Of a stretch of 64,000 nt of DNA, positions 1-8,152 are shown one piece after another. The DNA comes from Prolixibacteraceae bacterium. GTDB taxonomy: Bacteria; Bacteroidota; Bacteroidia; Bacteroidales; Prolixibacteraceae. A model generated the notes under the pieces. That model worked only from the letters and a program-made list of their open reading frames with translations. It searched no databases and was not told where the DNA came from. Within the stretch, counting starts at the first letter, position 1. Every line of letters starts with the position of its first letter. Made by a program: the position numbers and the translations under genes. The stretch lies in NCBI GenBank assembly GCA_003506435.1, contig DOAQ01000036.1:381312-445311 (forward strand), given 5' to 3'.

Positions 1-342
1 TATCGTAATCCTGATTTTCAGTTTATCGCCCAATTTACCAAGCCATTCGCTCACTGTCCCCACAGGACATATATAGGCACAAAACAATTTGCTTAAAATA
101 AACACGGCCAGCATCAGCAAAATACCCATTACAATCTGGGCGCTGGTCATGGTACACGACAAAGCCTGGTTCAGTAAATAACTTCCCAGCGCCTGTATGC
201 CGCCAAACGGGCAATAGGCTTCAAAATCGGGAACAAAATTTTCATTGAATTTGGGGATCAGCGCAATAATTACAATCGCCAGAATAACACCCCATTGCAT
301 AATTGGACGTGGCCAGTTTGATTTTTTGGTTCTTTTGCTCAT
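1..342 (-). CDS. NapH-like 4Fe-4S membrane protein (polyferredoxin), 3' end beyond window
   Basis: The reading frame starts at the ATG at 342-340 and runs off the left edge, so only the first 114 residues are visible. They show a hydrophobic segment around residues 16-30, a CPFGG motif near residue 44, a second membrane segment around residues 66-86 and a CAYICPVG motif near residues 88-95. Paired CP motifs next to membrane helices are typical of NapH/NosR/MauN-type polyferredoxins, which pass electrons from quinols or build redox cofactors at the inner membrane. The ferredoxin-like clusters that would settle the family lie outside the window, so the exact subfamily is open. It is transcribed in the same direction as the ECF sigma cluster, but a 214-base gap separates it from that cluster. 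Confidence 0.7.
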   Translation of the reverse strand, partial: MSKRTKKSNWPRPIMQWGVILAIVIIALIPKFNENFVPDFEAYCPFGGIQALGSYLLNQALSCTMTSAQIVMGILLMLAVFILSKLFCAYICPVGTVSEWLGKLGDKLKIRITI

Positions 343-556
343 AAAACAGATTATCAAATAAAATACAAATCAGACTTGCTGTTTATCTGTCCGACATACA
401 GCATAATCGATGAAAATAGTAATCAGCAATGGTATTCCAGGGACAAAAATCACAAAATTTTTCAAAAAACAAAATCCCTATAAATAGGTATTTCCCCTTT
501 ATATTGTAGTCAGAAATCGGGATTTCTCCTTTTCACCAACTTGCTTGCTTCTTTCG

Positions 557-955
557 TTAAAACCTGTAAATCGAGCCGGGCTCACTTAAATGATGACTTT
601 CCCTGTACTCGATCAAAGCCCTGTCTTTTTTTCCCTTCTTTGAAAGGAACAGTTCGGTATTGGCATTTCGGCCCAACACAATTCCGAGAAAAATGCCGGC
701 CACAATCACGGCCGCCAATTGCAAATATTTTGAATAATCGATTCCGGGGCGGGGCGGAAACTTCACATCCTTCATTTTCCGAAGGGTTTTGGCCACCAAG
801 TCTTCCGGAACCTCCACATTCTCATCCAGCAGCGACATGCATTGATTGATCTGCTCCAGTCTGCCGGAACAGATTTTACATTCATTCAGGTGCTCAGCAA
901 CACTATTGTAACTGACCTCCGAACCGATGTATTCTTTCAATTGATTGCACTTCAT
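557..955 (-). CDS. zinc-finger anti-sigma-like membrane protein
   Basis: A 132-residue protein. The N-terminal half carries an H-x3-C-x2-C signature (HLNECKIC, about residues 22-29), the hallmark of ZAS-type anti-sigma factors. One hydrophobic helix spans about residues 79-97, and a short basic tail follows. Such proteins hold an ECF sigma factor at the inner membrane until a signal releases it. It is the third gene of a minus-strand set behind the ECF sigma factor (1515-2093) and a periplasmic sensor-like protein (999-1508), which fits an anti-sigma role. Binding to the neighbouring sigma factor is inferred from context. The segment after the helix is only about 35 residues, so signal sensing is more likely done by the neighbour. 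Confidence 0.65.
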   Translation of the reverse strand: MKCNQLKEYIGSEVSYNSVAEHLNECKICSGRLEQINQCMSLLDENVEVPEDLVAKTLRKMKDVKFPPRPGIDYSKYLQLAAVIVAGIFLGIVLGRNANTELFLSKKGKKDRALIEYRESHHLSEPGSIYRF

Positions 956-998
956 AACTCTAAAGACGTTTGTATTTTTTAAATCCGGCGCAAAAAAT

Positions 999-1508
999 TT
1001 ATTTTTTTTTCTGAAGCTGATCCCGCCTCGAACAATTTACCTTGTTACAGTATTTACATTGCTCCCCGGCATCGAGCATATCTTTCAAAAGTTGATCAAG
1101 CAAAAGCTTCTGCTCTTCGGTACAAATACTTTTTATATTCTCGAAGTGCTTTATGGTTTGTTTCTTCATATTGGCTTCCATAACCCCAATATTGTTGGCC
1201 CATGATCCCATCACCGAATCGGAAGGAGATTCCGACGATAATTCTTCAATAAGCTTGAAGTTCAGTTCACATTTATAATCCAGAAATGCCTGGTACGATC
1301 TGAAAACATTGCTGTTCAGCGCCGATATTTTCTTGTACTGATCATCGCTCAGCCCAAGTTCTGTTTTCAGGAACTCATCGGAACTAAAACGTTCATCACG
1401 CTCTTTTTCACTGGTCTTGTTCATCAGCAGAAATGTTACAAACGCCGAGATATTGATCACCAGTAAAAAAATATTGAGCCACATCAGAATACGTTGTTTT
1501 GTTGACAT
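999..1508 (-). CDS. periplasmic heavy-metal-sensor-like protein (CpxP/CnrX type) with Cys-rich tail
   Basis: A 169-residue protein with one N-terminal membrane anchor (about residues 9-28) and a helical periplasmic region. It has the LGLSDDQYKKI-type helix found in CpxP/CnrX/Spy-like proteins. The tail ends with C-x2-C-x4-C (in EQCKYCNKVNC), a plausible metal or redox site. It lies 6 bases downstream of the ECF sigma gene and upstream of the zinc-finger membrane protein, an arrangement resembling CnrYXH, where a periplasmic sensor modulates an anti-sigma factor. The family assignment rests on length, topology and the helix pattern. The nature of the signal (metal, misfolded protein or oxidation) cannot be read from the sequence. 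Confidence 0.6.
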   Translation of the reverse strand: MSTKQRILMWLNIFLLVINISAFVTFLLMNKTSEKERDERFSSDEFLKTELGLSDDQYKKISALNSNVFRSYQAFLDYKCELNFKLIEELSSESPSDSVMGSWANNIGVMEANMKKQTIKHFENIKSICTEEQKLLLDQLLKDMLDAGEQCKYCNKVNCSRRDQLQKKK

Positions 1509-1514
1509 ATCCCT

Positions 1515-2093
1515 TTATTTTAAATGTTTTTTAAAGTACGAATACAGTGATTTTCGCAAGCTGACTTTCGCCCTGTAAATCAGCGATTCGACGGAGGCAA
1601 CAGAGAGTTGCATCATTTCACCGATTTCCTTGTGCGAATAATCTTCGAATTTGTGCATCAGCAATGCTTTTTTTTGCATTTCCGGCAAACGGTCGATTGC
1701 CGTATAAAGCACAAACCCGGCCTCCTGCTCTTCCATTTTCCAGGCCGGAGTTTGATGGTCAATAAACGAAATGGCATGATTCCCGGATTCAGGCAACCTG
1801 CTTTTCTCCAATAGGTCGTTTGCCCGGGCCGGGTTTTTCTTCCGGAGAAAACTTATTGCTTTGTTGTATGAGATTTTAAACAGCCAAGCCGATAAATCAT
1901 CCTCGTTGCGCAGGTGATGGATCGAACGGTAAACTTCGAGAAAAACATCCTGAAAAATATCTTCGGCATCGGTTGTATCACGTACCAACCGAAAAATGGC
2001 ACAATAAACCAGCTTCTTGTATTTTTCAACAAGAATACCAAACGCATGATCGTTCTGTTCAAGTATTTTTGCTATCAGTTGTTTGTCATCCAT
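1515..2093 (-). CDS. ECF-type RNA polymerase sigma-70 factor
   Basis: At 192 residues it has the usual ECF length. Region 2 is visible at about residues 25-60, including the DAEDIFQDVFLEVYRSI core that binds the RNA polymerase clamp and the -10 element. Region 4 is at about residues 125-185, with LPEMQKKALLMHKFEDYSHKE followed by the helix-turn-helix that contacts the -35 region. No region 1.1 or 3 is present. It is followed at 6 bases by the sensor-like protein and then by the zinc-finger anti-sigma-like protein, so it is probably held inactive at the membrane. The start is the ATG at 2093. Confidence 0.9.
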   Translation of the reverse strand: MDDKQLIAKILEQNDHAFGILVEKYKKLVYCAIFRLVRDTTDAEDIFQDVFLEVYRSIHHLRNEDDLSAWLFKISYNKAISFLRKKNPARANDLLEKSRLPESGNHAISFIDHQTPAWKMEEQEAGFVLYTAIDRLPEMQKKALLMHKFEDYSHKEIGEMMQLSVASVESLIYRAKVSLRKSLYSYFKKHLK

Positions 2094-2110
2094 TCACACA
2101 ACAGTCGGGT

Positions 2111-2572
2111 TTAATTGACTGTAAATTTTGTTCCGGCAGGTGATTTTTTATCAACTTTAATGGTTTTTATAAATTCAAGAGCTTCTTCCCTGGTTTGGAA
2201 TAAATCTCCTTCTTCCTCCCACCATGTATCGCCATTGGCAACCCCTATTTTAGTACAACCCGCCTTGGGCGCCAGGCTGACATTTTCGAGCGCTTTCATT
2301 TTTATTTTATCATTCTCAATGATCAACACTTTAGCTTTCACTTCCTTTGCTGCATGAATAACGCCATCCGGACTACTGAGAGTGACAATGCCATAGCAAT
2401 CGGTGCCTTCTTTAATCCAGCTTCCGACCTTTTTCTGCAATGTTTCGTTCAACTGAAGTTTGGTTTCAGTCGCTTCGTATTGTGCTATTTCCTTTGACTT
2501 GTCTTTCGAATTACATGCCTGAAGTACAACGATAATAGCTATCGTATAAAAAATAAAAGTTAGTTTTTTCAT
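2111..2572 (-). CDS. small lipoprotein of unknown function
   Basis: The chosen ATG at 2572 gives a 153-residue protein that begins with a basic, hydrophobic signal and a lipobox ending in LQAC (Cys about residue 19). A longer in-frame start exists at 2629, but it would put 19 residues ahead of the signal peptide. The mature part is hydrophilic, contains a GTDCYG segment and a KAGCTKIG segment (two Cys that could pair), and shows no family I recognise. It ends 17 bases before the ECF sigma gene in the same direction, so it may be cotranscribed with it. Export to the cell envelope is predicted; function is unknown. Confidence 0.6.
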   Translation of the reverse strand: MKKLTFIFYTIAIIVVLQACNSKDKSKEIAQYEATETKLQLNETLQKKVGSWIKEGTDCYGIVTLSSPDGVIHAAKEVKAKVLIIENDKIKMKALENVSLAPKAGCTKIGVANGDTWWEEEGDLFQTREEALEFIKTIKVDKKSPAGTKFTVN

Positions 2573-2651
2573 ATTTATTTGTTTTTTCTCTGTATAAGTA
2601 GACGCTTGCAAAACGCAAATCCAGCGCATCTTGCTCTATATCTTCTCAACT

Positions 2652-3206
2652 TTAAAGTCCCAACTGATCACTTATTTCACACATGGCTGACAGGCTCAGC
2701 GAGGCAAATTCATCAAGCGGCAAGCCAATTAATTCGCATTCCATGATATTTTCACGTTTCACCGAAGCAGCAAACGCCTTTTCCTTCATTCGTTTGGTAA
2801 CCGATTTTACTTTTACGCTGCTCACTTTTTTATCAGGATAAACCAATGCCGTTGCAGTAATCAGACCGGTAATAGTTTCTCCTGCCGCCAGCGCATGCTG
2901 AAATTTAGTGGTCCGTTCTTTTCCCGAAGCCACCTCATTGTGCATCATGATGGCATCCAAAACATCATCGTCTACTTTTCCCTTCAGCATTTTTTCAGAA
3001 TAGACACCGTGCGTATGTGGATTGGCATTTGTCACTTCCACATCAATGTCGTGCAAAAGGCCGGACAGTCCCCAGGCGTACACATCTTCCCCCAACCTCA
3101 CAGCCAGCGCTTTCATGACCGCCTCGCTCGCCAGACAATGTTTTCTCATATTTTCGTTCTGAACATGCTCCATCAGCATATCCAGCGCTTCTTCCCTCGA
3201 AATCAT
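2652..3206 (-). CDS. HD/HDIG domain hydrolase-like protein
   Basis: A 184-residue cytoplasmic protein with the ligands of the HD metal-dependent phosphohydrolase fold. It has KHCLASEAVM near residues 22-31, the HD pair in GLLHDID near residues 49-55, and MHNE near residue 88. The usual GETITGLI segment follows at about residues 107-115. Stand-alone HD proteins of this size hydrolyse phosphate esters or nucleotides, but the substrate cannot be assigned. It lies upstream of the lipoprotein gene on the same strand. Confidence 0.75.
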   Translation of the reverse strand: MISREEALDMLMEHVQNENMRKHCLASEAVMKALAVRLGEDVYAWGLSGLLHDIDVEVTNANPHTHGVYSEKMLKGKVDDDVLDAIMMHNEVASGKERTTKFQHALAAGETITGLITATALVYPDKKVSSVKVKSVTKRMKEKAFAASVKRENIMECELIGLPLDEFASLSLSAMCEISDQLGL

Positions 3207-3407
3207 ACTAAAATTGGTTATTCGTTTGCCCCTATCTGAATTTAAAGAATGCAGCAGGCAAGAATGTCAGATACCCAATGTTTGATACACTACCTGCAAC
3301 TCGAAACTCATAACTCGCAATTCGCATTAACTTTTTCTTTGTTCCTGATTATATTTCCTGCTTACTTCACCCTTAAATTCTAAATTTGCACCAAATTACT
3401 AAAACGC

Positions 3408-3893
3408 ATGATTATGCCTTTGGAGATTGAAAGAAAATTTCTGGTAATTAAAGAAAAAATGACAATTGGTGTCCGTGGAGAGTATTTATGCCAGGGTTAT
3501 CTGACTGACGATCCGGCCCGGACTGTACGGATCAGGATTGCAGGAGAACATGCCTTTCTAACCATAAAAGGCCCGGGTAGCGGGATTTCCAGAAGTGAAT
3601 TTGAATATCCTATTCCGGTTTCGGAGGGCCGCGAAATGCTGAAAATGGCAATCTTCCCGCCTGTTGAAAAAACAAGGTACAAAATTCAGCATGAAGGACT
3701 TTTATGGGAGCTTGATATTTTCCACGGCAACAACGAAGGACTGCTGCTTGCCGAGGTGGAATTACAATCGGAAGACCAGAAAATTACACTGCCTCCGTGG
3801 GCCGGACGCGAAGTTTCGGGCGATCCGCGCTACTTCAACTCTTACCTGGCAAAGTTTCCTTTCGACACCTGGCCCGAGAATAAATTGGTGTAA
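3408..3893 (+). CDS. CYTH domain protein (inorganic triphosphatase-like)
   Basis: A 161-residue single-domain protein. It opens with EIERKFLV, the ExExK signature of CYTH enzymes. Further acidic and basic strands (RTVRIRI, TIKGPG, ELDIF, LAEVEL) form the tunnel that binds triphosphate and Mg2+. Bacterial single-domain CYTH proteins usually hydrolyse inorganic triphosphate; some make cAMP. An in-frame ATG two codons later (3414) would start the protein directly at MPLEIERK and is equally likely. A TAAATTTG box at 3381-3388 matches the Bacteroidota -7 element and would give a very short leader. Confidence 0.85.
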   Translation: MIMPLEIERKFLVIKEKMTIGVRGEYLCQGYLTDDPARTVRIRIAGEHAFLTIKGPGSGISRSEFEYPIPVSEGREMLKMAIFPPVEKTRYKIQHEGLLWELDIFHGNNEGLLLAEVELQSEDQKITLPPWAGREVSGDPRYFNSYLAKFPFDTWPENKLV

Positions 3894-3961
3894 TTTTTGA
3901 AAGTGTCGCAAAACAAGTACAATTATTTTACGTTATTTTGAGAAACCAAACAAAACCTGAT

Positions 3962-5947
3962 ATGAGACTATTGATTTTAGCAGGCTTCCTTTTTATCTGC
4001 ACCCTTGCATTTTCTATTCCCCTTGCCAACAATTCCGCTTCTGAAGAGCCAACCCAAACTGTCGATTCGTTACAGCAGGGAATGATTTTTCTAAAAAAAC
4101 TGACGAGCCAGCAAGGAAAATGGTATTTCAATAATCCTGAATTTAAAAGATCAATCAAGGGACTGATCCATTTTCTCGAAGATGAACAGGTGGACACCGT
4201 TTTGTTTAAAATCAGCAAATATAAAACCGACTCACTTCTGATATTCCGCCGTTGGCAGGATGTAGCCGATACTCTGAGCATCCCGGGATTTGTACCTTCG
4301 GGACAAATCAACGAAAAAATGAAGCAGCTCGATCGCGAAATCAGGGATCAGAACCCGCTGGAAAAAATTCCGGTTCCTGAACATTTATTAGTCGGGCTTG
4401 AGAAGAAAGTTCCGTTTCTTCCCAAAGAAAAATCTCAAATTCTGGTCGATCGCGGGTTGTTTATTTTACCCGACAGTTTGAAAAACCTCTCGTTTAAAAA
4501 AGATACACTGAAGCCCGGAAGTAAAAAATATTTGCATTATCAGCAACTCGATAGTTTGCGGATCAAGCTTATAGAACAAGCCCGCGTAAAATACAACGAT
4601 TCCCTGTTGCGCCATTATATCGATTCGGTTTCAACAACATACCGAAATACGGCTCTCACTCATTTTTCCGATTCGCTGCAAAACCAATTGTATGTTTCAT
4701 TAAAAATGCAAAACAAACAACTGGTAAAATCATGGAACGATTCACTGGTGACATCAATGAACGATTCGATACGGCATCTGCTGCCATTGCTTGAAAAAAG
4801 GGCATACAAATATCCGCAGGATGTGTGGCTGCATAACCTTACCAACGATTCCACCAGGGTCCGGCTGCGCAATGGGGAAAACTACTCCACCCGCATGTTT
4901 ATCAAAAACGAGCAAGCCGATTCGCTGGGCATAAAAGTTGAAAACCTGGGACGGAATTCAATGAAAATACTGATTGACGACGGGGTAACTTTTACCCGGT
5001 TCAAACAACAACAAAAGCGCGATATTCAGTTTAAAAACTTCACGCCCGATGAGAAACTGGTAAAAGTTGCCAAACGATATAATGTAATAACTCCCTGGAA
5101 CCTGGGAGGAAACAGTACGTTTGGTTTTACACAGACTTCGCTGAACAACTGGAAAAAGGGAGGAAACAGTTCGCTCTCGTTACTGGCGGTATTAAAAGGT
5201 TTTGCCAATTATTCGAATGAAAAACTGAAATGGGAAAACAGCGCAGAATTACGCAACGGATGGATGCGAATAAATGAAGAAGACGAAGAAACAAAACTGC
5301 AAAAAAACGATGACAAGCTGGAATTAATTTCCAGGCTTGGCATAAGCGCGTTTAAAAAATGGTATTACAGCGGCGAGGTCGATTTTGAAACCCAGTTTTT
5401 CAATGGATATAATTACCCGGATACCGATAACCCGATTTCTGCTTTCATGGCGCCGGCCAAAACGCTTATTAAAATTGGTCTCGACTACAAACCCAACAAG
5501 GATTTTTCGCTGTTCCTTTCCCCTCTCACTTCGAAAACAGTATTTGTACGCGATACAGCGTTAATCGATCAAACTAAATTTGGAGTAAGTGCAGATAAAC
5601 GCCGCTTCTGGGAACCGGGTTTCAACGCCGACCTGAAATTCAAAAAAACTATTTATACTGACATTGTATGGGAAACCAAATACAAAATGTTCTTTAACTA
5701 CCGAAACCCGTTTAATAAGTTCGATATCAACTGGGAAAATCTGGTCAGCATGAAACTGAACGATTATATCAACATGAATTTCATGCTCCATCTTATTTAC
5801 GATGACAATGTTACATTTCCAACTGACAAACTTGATGCCAATGGAAAAACGATATACGAACCCAGGTGGCAGGTAAAAGAACTGATTACCATCGGTTTTG
5901 CCTACAACATCAACCGCCGGATTTATAAACGCCAAAAAGTTAATTAA
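3962..5947 (+). CDS. DUF3078 outer-membrane-type protein
   Basis: The start at 3962 places a signal peptide (MRLLILAGFLFICTLAFS) at the N-terminus of a 661-residue protein; an upstream in-frame codon at 3938 only adds hydrophilic residues before it. Residues about 30-350 are hydrophilic and helical, rich in DSL and DSI tripeptides. From about residue 370 the sequence NLGGNSTFGFTQTSLNNWKKGG opens a DUF3078 region of alternating aromatic and polar strands that runs to the C-terminus, as expected for an outer-membrane beta-barrel. DUF3078 proteins are typical of Bacteroidota and have no assigned function. The long helical N-terminal extension is larger than the barrel domain requires and may reach into the periplasm. 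Confidence 0.75.
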   Translation: MRLLILAGFLFICTLAFSIPLANNSASEEPTQTVDSLQQGMIFLKKLTSQQGKWYFNNPEFKRSIKGLIHFLEDEQVDTVLFKISKYKTDSLLIFRRWQDVADTLSIPGFVPSGQINEKMKQLDREIRDQNPLEKIPVPEHLLVGLEKKVPFLPKEKSQILVDRGLFILPDSLKNLSFKKDTLKPGSKKYLHYQQLDSLRIKLIEQARVKYNDSLLRHYIDSVSTTYRNTALTHFSDSLQNQLYVSLKMQNKQLVKSWNDSLVTSMNDSIRHLLPLLEKRAYKYPQDVWLHNLTNDSTRVRLRNGENYSTRMFIKNEQADSLGIKVENLGRNSMKILIDDGVTFTRFKQQQKRDIQFKNFTPDEKLVKVAKRYNVITPWNLGGNSTFGFTQTSLNNWKKGGNSSLSLLAVLKGFANYSNEKLKWENSAELRNGWMRINEEDEETKLQKNDDKLELISRLGISAFKKWYYSGEVDFETQFFNGYNYPDTDNPISAFMAPAKTLIKIGLDYKPNKDFSLFLSPLTSKTVFVRDTALIDQTKFGVSADKRRFWEPGFNADLKFKKTIYTDIVWETKYKMFFNYRNPFNKFDINWENLVSMKLNDYINMNFMLHLIYDDNVTFPTDKLDANGKTIYEPRWQVKELITIGFAYNINRRIYKRQKVN

Positions 5948-5965
5948 CCGAAGCAAACCACATAA

Positions 5966-6346
5966 ATGAAAACTTTCAAAAAATATTTTAAACTGGCGGC
6001 TGCCCCCGAGGATGTGTACAACGCGCTGACCAATCAGGCTATGATTGAGATATGGACCGGAGAAGATGCCATAATGGAAGAAAAATCCGGTACCGAATTT
6101 TCACTTTGGGACGGCAGCATTACAGGCCTCAACATGGAGTTTGTGAAAGACAGCAAAATTGTCCAGGAATGGTTCTTTGGCGAAGAAGAGGAAAAATCAA
6201 TCGTGACCATCAAGCTGCATCGCGATAAAAAAGGCACCACGATGGAAGTTTTGCACACCAATATTCCCGATGAAGCATACGAAAATATTGTTGAAGGCTG
6301 GCAGGAAGATTATTTTGATGCGCTGAACCAACTGTTTGAAGAATGA
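5966..6346 (+). CDS. SRPBCC (AHSA1/START-like) domain protein
   Basis: A 126-residue protein made of one SRPBCC fold. The opening KKYFKLAAAPEDVYNALT, the middle strand VQEWFF and the C-terminal helix (EGWQEDYFDALNQLF) match AHSA1-like proteins, which form a hydrophobic cavity for small ligands or, in eukaryotes, act on Hsp90. The stop codon overlaps the start of the next gene (6343) by 4 bases, so the two are translationally coupled. Ligand unknown. Confidence 0.8.
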   Translation: MKTFKKYFKLAAAPEDVYNALTNQAMIEIWTGEDAIMEEKSGTEFSLWDGSITGLNMEFVKDSKIVQEWFFGEEEEKSIVTIKLHRDKKGTTMEVLHTNIPDEAYENIVEGWQEDYFDALNQLFEE

Positions 6347-6849
6347 AGACGGCCACTTACTGGATTGAAAAATTAGAACTTCAGGAACATCCGGAAGGCG
6401 GATGGTTCAACGAAACATACCGTGCAGTGGAACGGATTGAAAAAGAAAATCTGCCACAACGGTACCCGTCGTCAAGGTGTTTCTCAACCACTATTTATTA
6501 TCTGCTTGAAGGCGGCGACCGTTCTGTTTTTCATCGGTTAAAGTCCGACGAAACCTGGCATTTTTATACCGGCACTTCATCCATCCGGCTTTTTATTATT
6601 TCTCCGGAAGGAAAACTGACCCAACATTTGGTAGGTTCCAACCCCGATCACGATGAAACATTTCAGTTACTCATCCCGCAAAACCATTGGTTTGCAGCCG
6701 AACTGACCAACATAGAAGGTTATTCACTGATTGGCTGTACCGTTGCCCCGGGGTTTGAATTCGACGATTTCGAGATGGGCAAACGCAGTGATTTGATAGA
6801 AATATTTCCACAACACCGGGAAATTATTGAAAAGTTGACAAAAAACTGA
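6343..6849 (+). CDS. cupin family protein (DUF985)
   Basis: A 168-residue protein of the DUF985 cupin group: EHPEGGWFNETYR near the start, STTIYYLLEGGDRSVFHRL in the first cupin strand pair, ETWHFYTG, and a C-terminal GCTVAPGFEFDDFEMGKR strand. The His and Glu residues usual in cupin metal centres are present, but the substrate is unknown. Its ATG overlaps the end of the SRPBCC gene, indicating one transcript and perhaps a joint function. Confidence 0.85.
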   Translation: MKTATYWIEKLELQEHPEGGWFNETYRAVERIEKENLPQRYPSSRCFSTTIYYLLEGGDRSVFHRLKSDETWHFYTGTSSIRLFIISPEGKLTQHLVGSNPDHDETFQLLIPQNHWFAAELTNIEGYSLIGCTVAPGFEFDDFEMGKRSDLIEIFPQHREIIEKLTKN

Positions 6850-6897
6850 TCGACGATATTTTCAAGCATTATAGTATTCATTTTAAAAACTTACTTC

Positions 6898-7974
6898 ATG
6901 AAAAACATTGCATTCTTTATCGTTGCAATTCTTTTCTTCACTTCTTGCAGCAGTCCGAAAAAAAGCAACAATACTGAAACAAAATCCGCCAAATGGACAC
7001 AGGAGCAGGCCCAGGCCTGGCAACAAAAACACGGCTGGCTACGGGGTAGTAACTTCAACCCAAGCACAGCCATCAACCAGTTGGAAACATGGCAGGCCGA
7101 ATCGTTCGACACGGTTACCATCGACCGGGAACTGGGCTGGGCGCAGAACATCGGCATGAACTGCATGCGTGTGTACCTCCACCATGTGGCATGGGAAGTG
7201 GACAAGGATGGTTTTAAAAACCGGATGGCCAAATACCTGGAAATTGCCGACAACCACGGCATAAAAACCATTTTTGTATTTTTCGACGACTGCTGGAACC
7301 CAACCTACCAGGCAGGCAAACAACCCGACCCGAAACCGGGTGTTCACAACTCGGGATGGGTACGCGATCCGGGCGACCTGATTTTTCAGGATTCAACTCT
7401 GGTTAATACGCTGGAAGCATACGTGAAAGATGTGCTGACTACGTTTAAAGATGATCAGCGAATTGCCATCTGGGATTTGTACAACGAACCGGGAAACTCA
7501 AAATACGGGAACAAGTCGATGCCTTTGCTGCAAAAGGTGTTTGAATGGGGTTGGGAAGTTCGTCCGTCGCAACCTCTTTCATCCGGTGTGTGGAAACTTT
7601 CTCTTTCTGAATTAAACAAATTTCAGGTTGAAAATTCGGATATTATCACGTATCACAACTATGAAAGCCCGGAAAAACATCAGGCCGCAATCGACACCCT
7701 GAAACGATACAACCTTCCGCTGGTGTGTACCGAATACATGGCACGCCGCAACAACAGCCTGTTTACCAACATTATGCCCATACTGAAAGAAAACAATATT
7801 GGCGCCATCAACTGGGGGCTGGTAGCCGGAAAATCGAACACCAAATATGCATGGGACGAGCCTATCGCCGATGGTTCGGAACCGTCGCTCTGGTTTCACG
7901 AAATTTTCCATCCCGACGGAACTCCATACAAACAGGAGGAAGTTGACCTTATAAAAAATTTGACAATAGAATAA
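6898..7974 (+). CDS. lipoprotein glycoside hydrolase, GH5-like TIM barrel
   Basis: A 358-residue protein with a lipoprotein signal (lipobox FTSC, Cys about residue 17), so probably surface or periplasmic. The TIM-barrel features of clan A glycosidases are visible: MNCMRVYLHHVAWEVD (strand 2), TIFVFFDDCWNP (strand 3), the acid/base Glu in IWDLYNEP (E197) and the nucleophile Glu in VCTEYMARR (E279). The sequence around WNP and NWGLVAGKSNT resembles Bacteroidota cellulase/mannanase-like proteins of the GH5 or GH2-TIM group. Polysaccharide hydrolysis is likely, but the substrate cannot be assigned. No SusC/SusD pair is nearby, so this is not a classical polysaccharide-utilisation locus. Confidence 0.75.
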   Translation: MKNIAFFIVAILFFTSCSSPKKSNNTETKSAKWTQEQAQAWQQKHGWLRGSNFNPSTAINQLETWQAESFDTVTIDRELGWAQNIGMNCMRVYLHHVAWEVDKDGFKNRMAKYLEIADNHGIKTIFVFFDDCWNPTYQAGKQPDPKPGVHNSGWVRDPGDLIFQDSTLVNTLEAYVKDVLTTFKDDQRIAIWDLYNEPGNSKYGNKSMPLLQKVFEWGWEVRPSQPLSSGVWKLSLSELNKFQVENSDIITYHNYESPEKHQAAIDTLKRYNLPLVCTEYMARRNNSLFTNIMPILKENNIGAINWGLVAGKSNTKYAWDEPIADGSEPSLWFHEIFHPDGTPYKQEEVDLIKNLTIE

Positions 7975-7992
7975 AGAAGGCCGGATAAAAAA

Positions 7993-8136
7993 GGAAGCTA
8001 TCTAAAAAGCCTGGGATCGAGTCATCCCGATCCAGAGTGCTCGGGATTTCGGAATCTCATCTTTCTAATAATCAGACCCTGAAATAAATTCAGGGTGACG
8101 CGAATTGCGGATTTTAGAACTTTTCAGACAGCTTCC
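7993..8136. repeat. TIR element A, copy 1 (MITE-like, inverted orientation)
   Basis: A 144-base element with terminal inverted repeats: left GGAAGCTATCTAAAAAGC, and right end, read on the other strand, GGAAGCTGTCTGAAAAGT. Its interior is the reverse complement of copies 2 (12766-12896) and 3 (43712-43853), including the conserved CGCAATTCGCGTCACCCTGA and GATTATTAGAAAGATGAGAT stretches. It sits exactly between the convergent glycosidase and pfkA genes, is flanked by an A run on the left and a T run on the right, and can fold into one long hairpin. It therefore probably also serves as a bidirectional terminator. Confidence 0.8.
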
Positions 8137-8152
8137 TTTTTCTTTTTTACTC

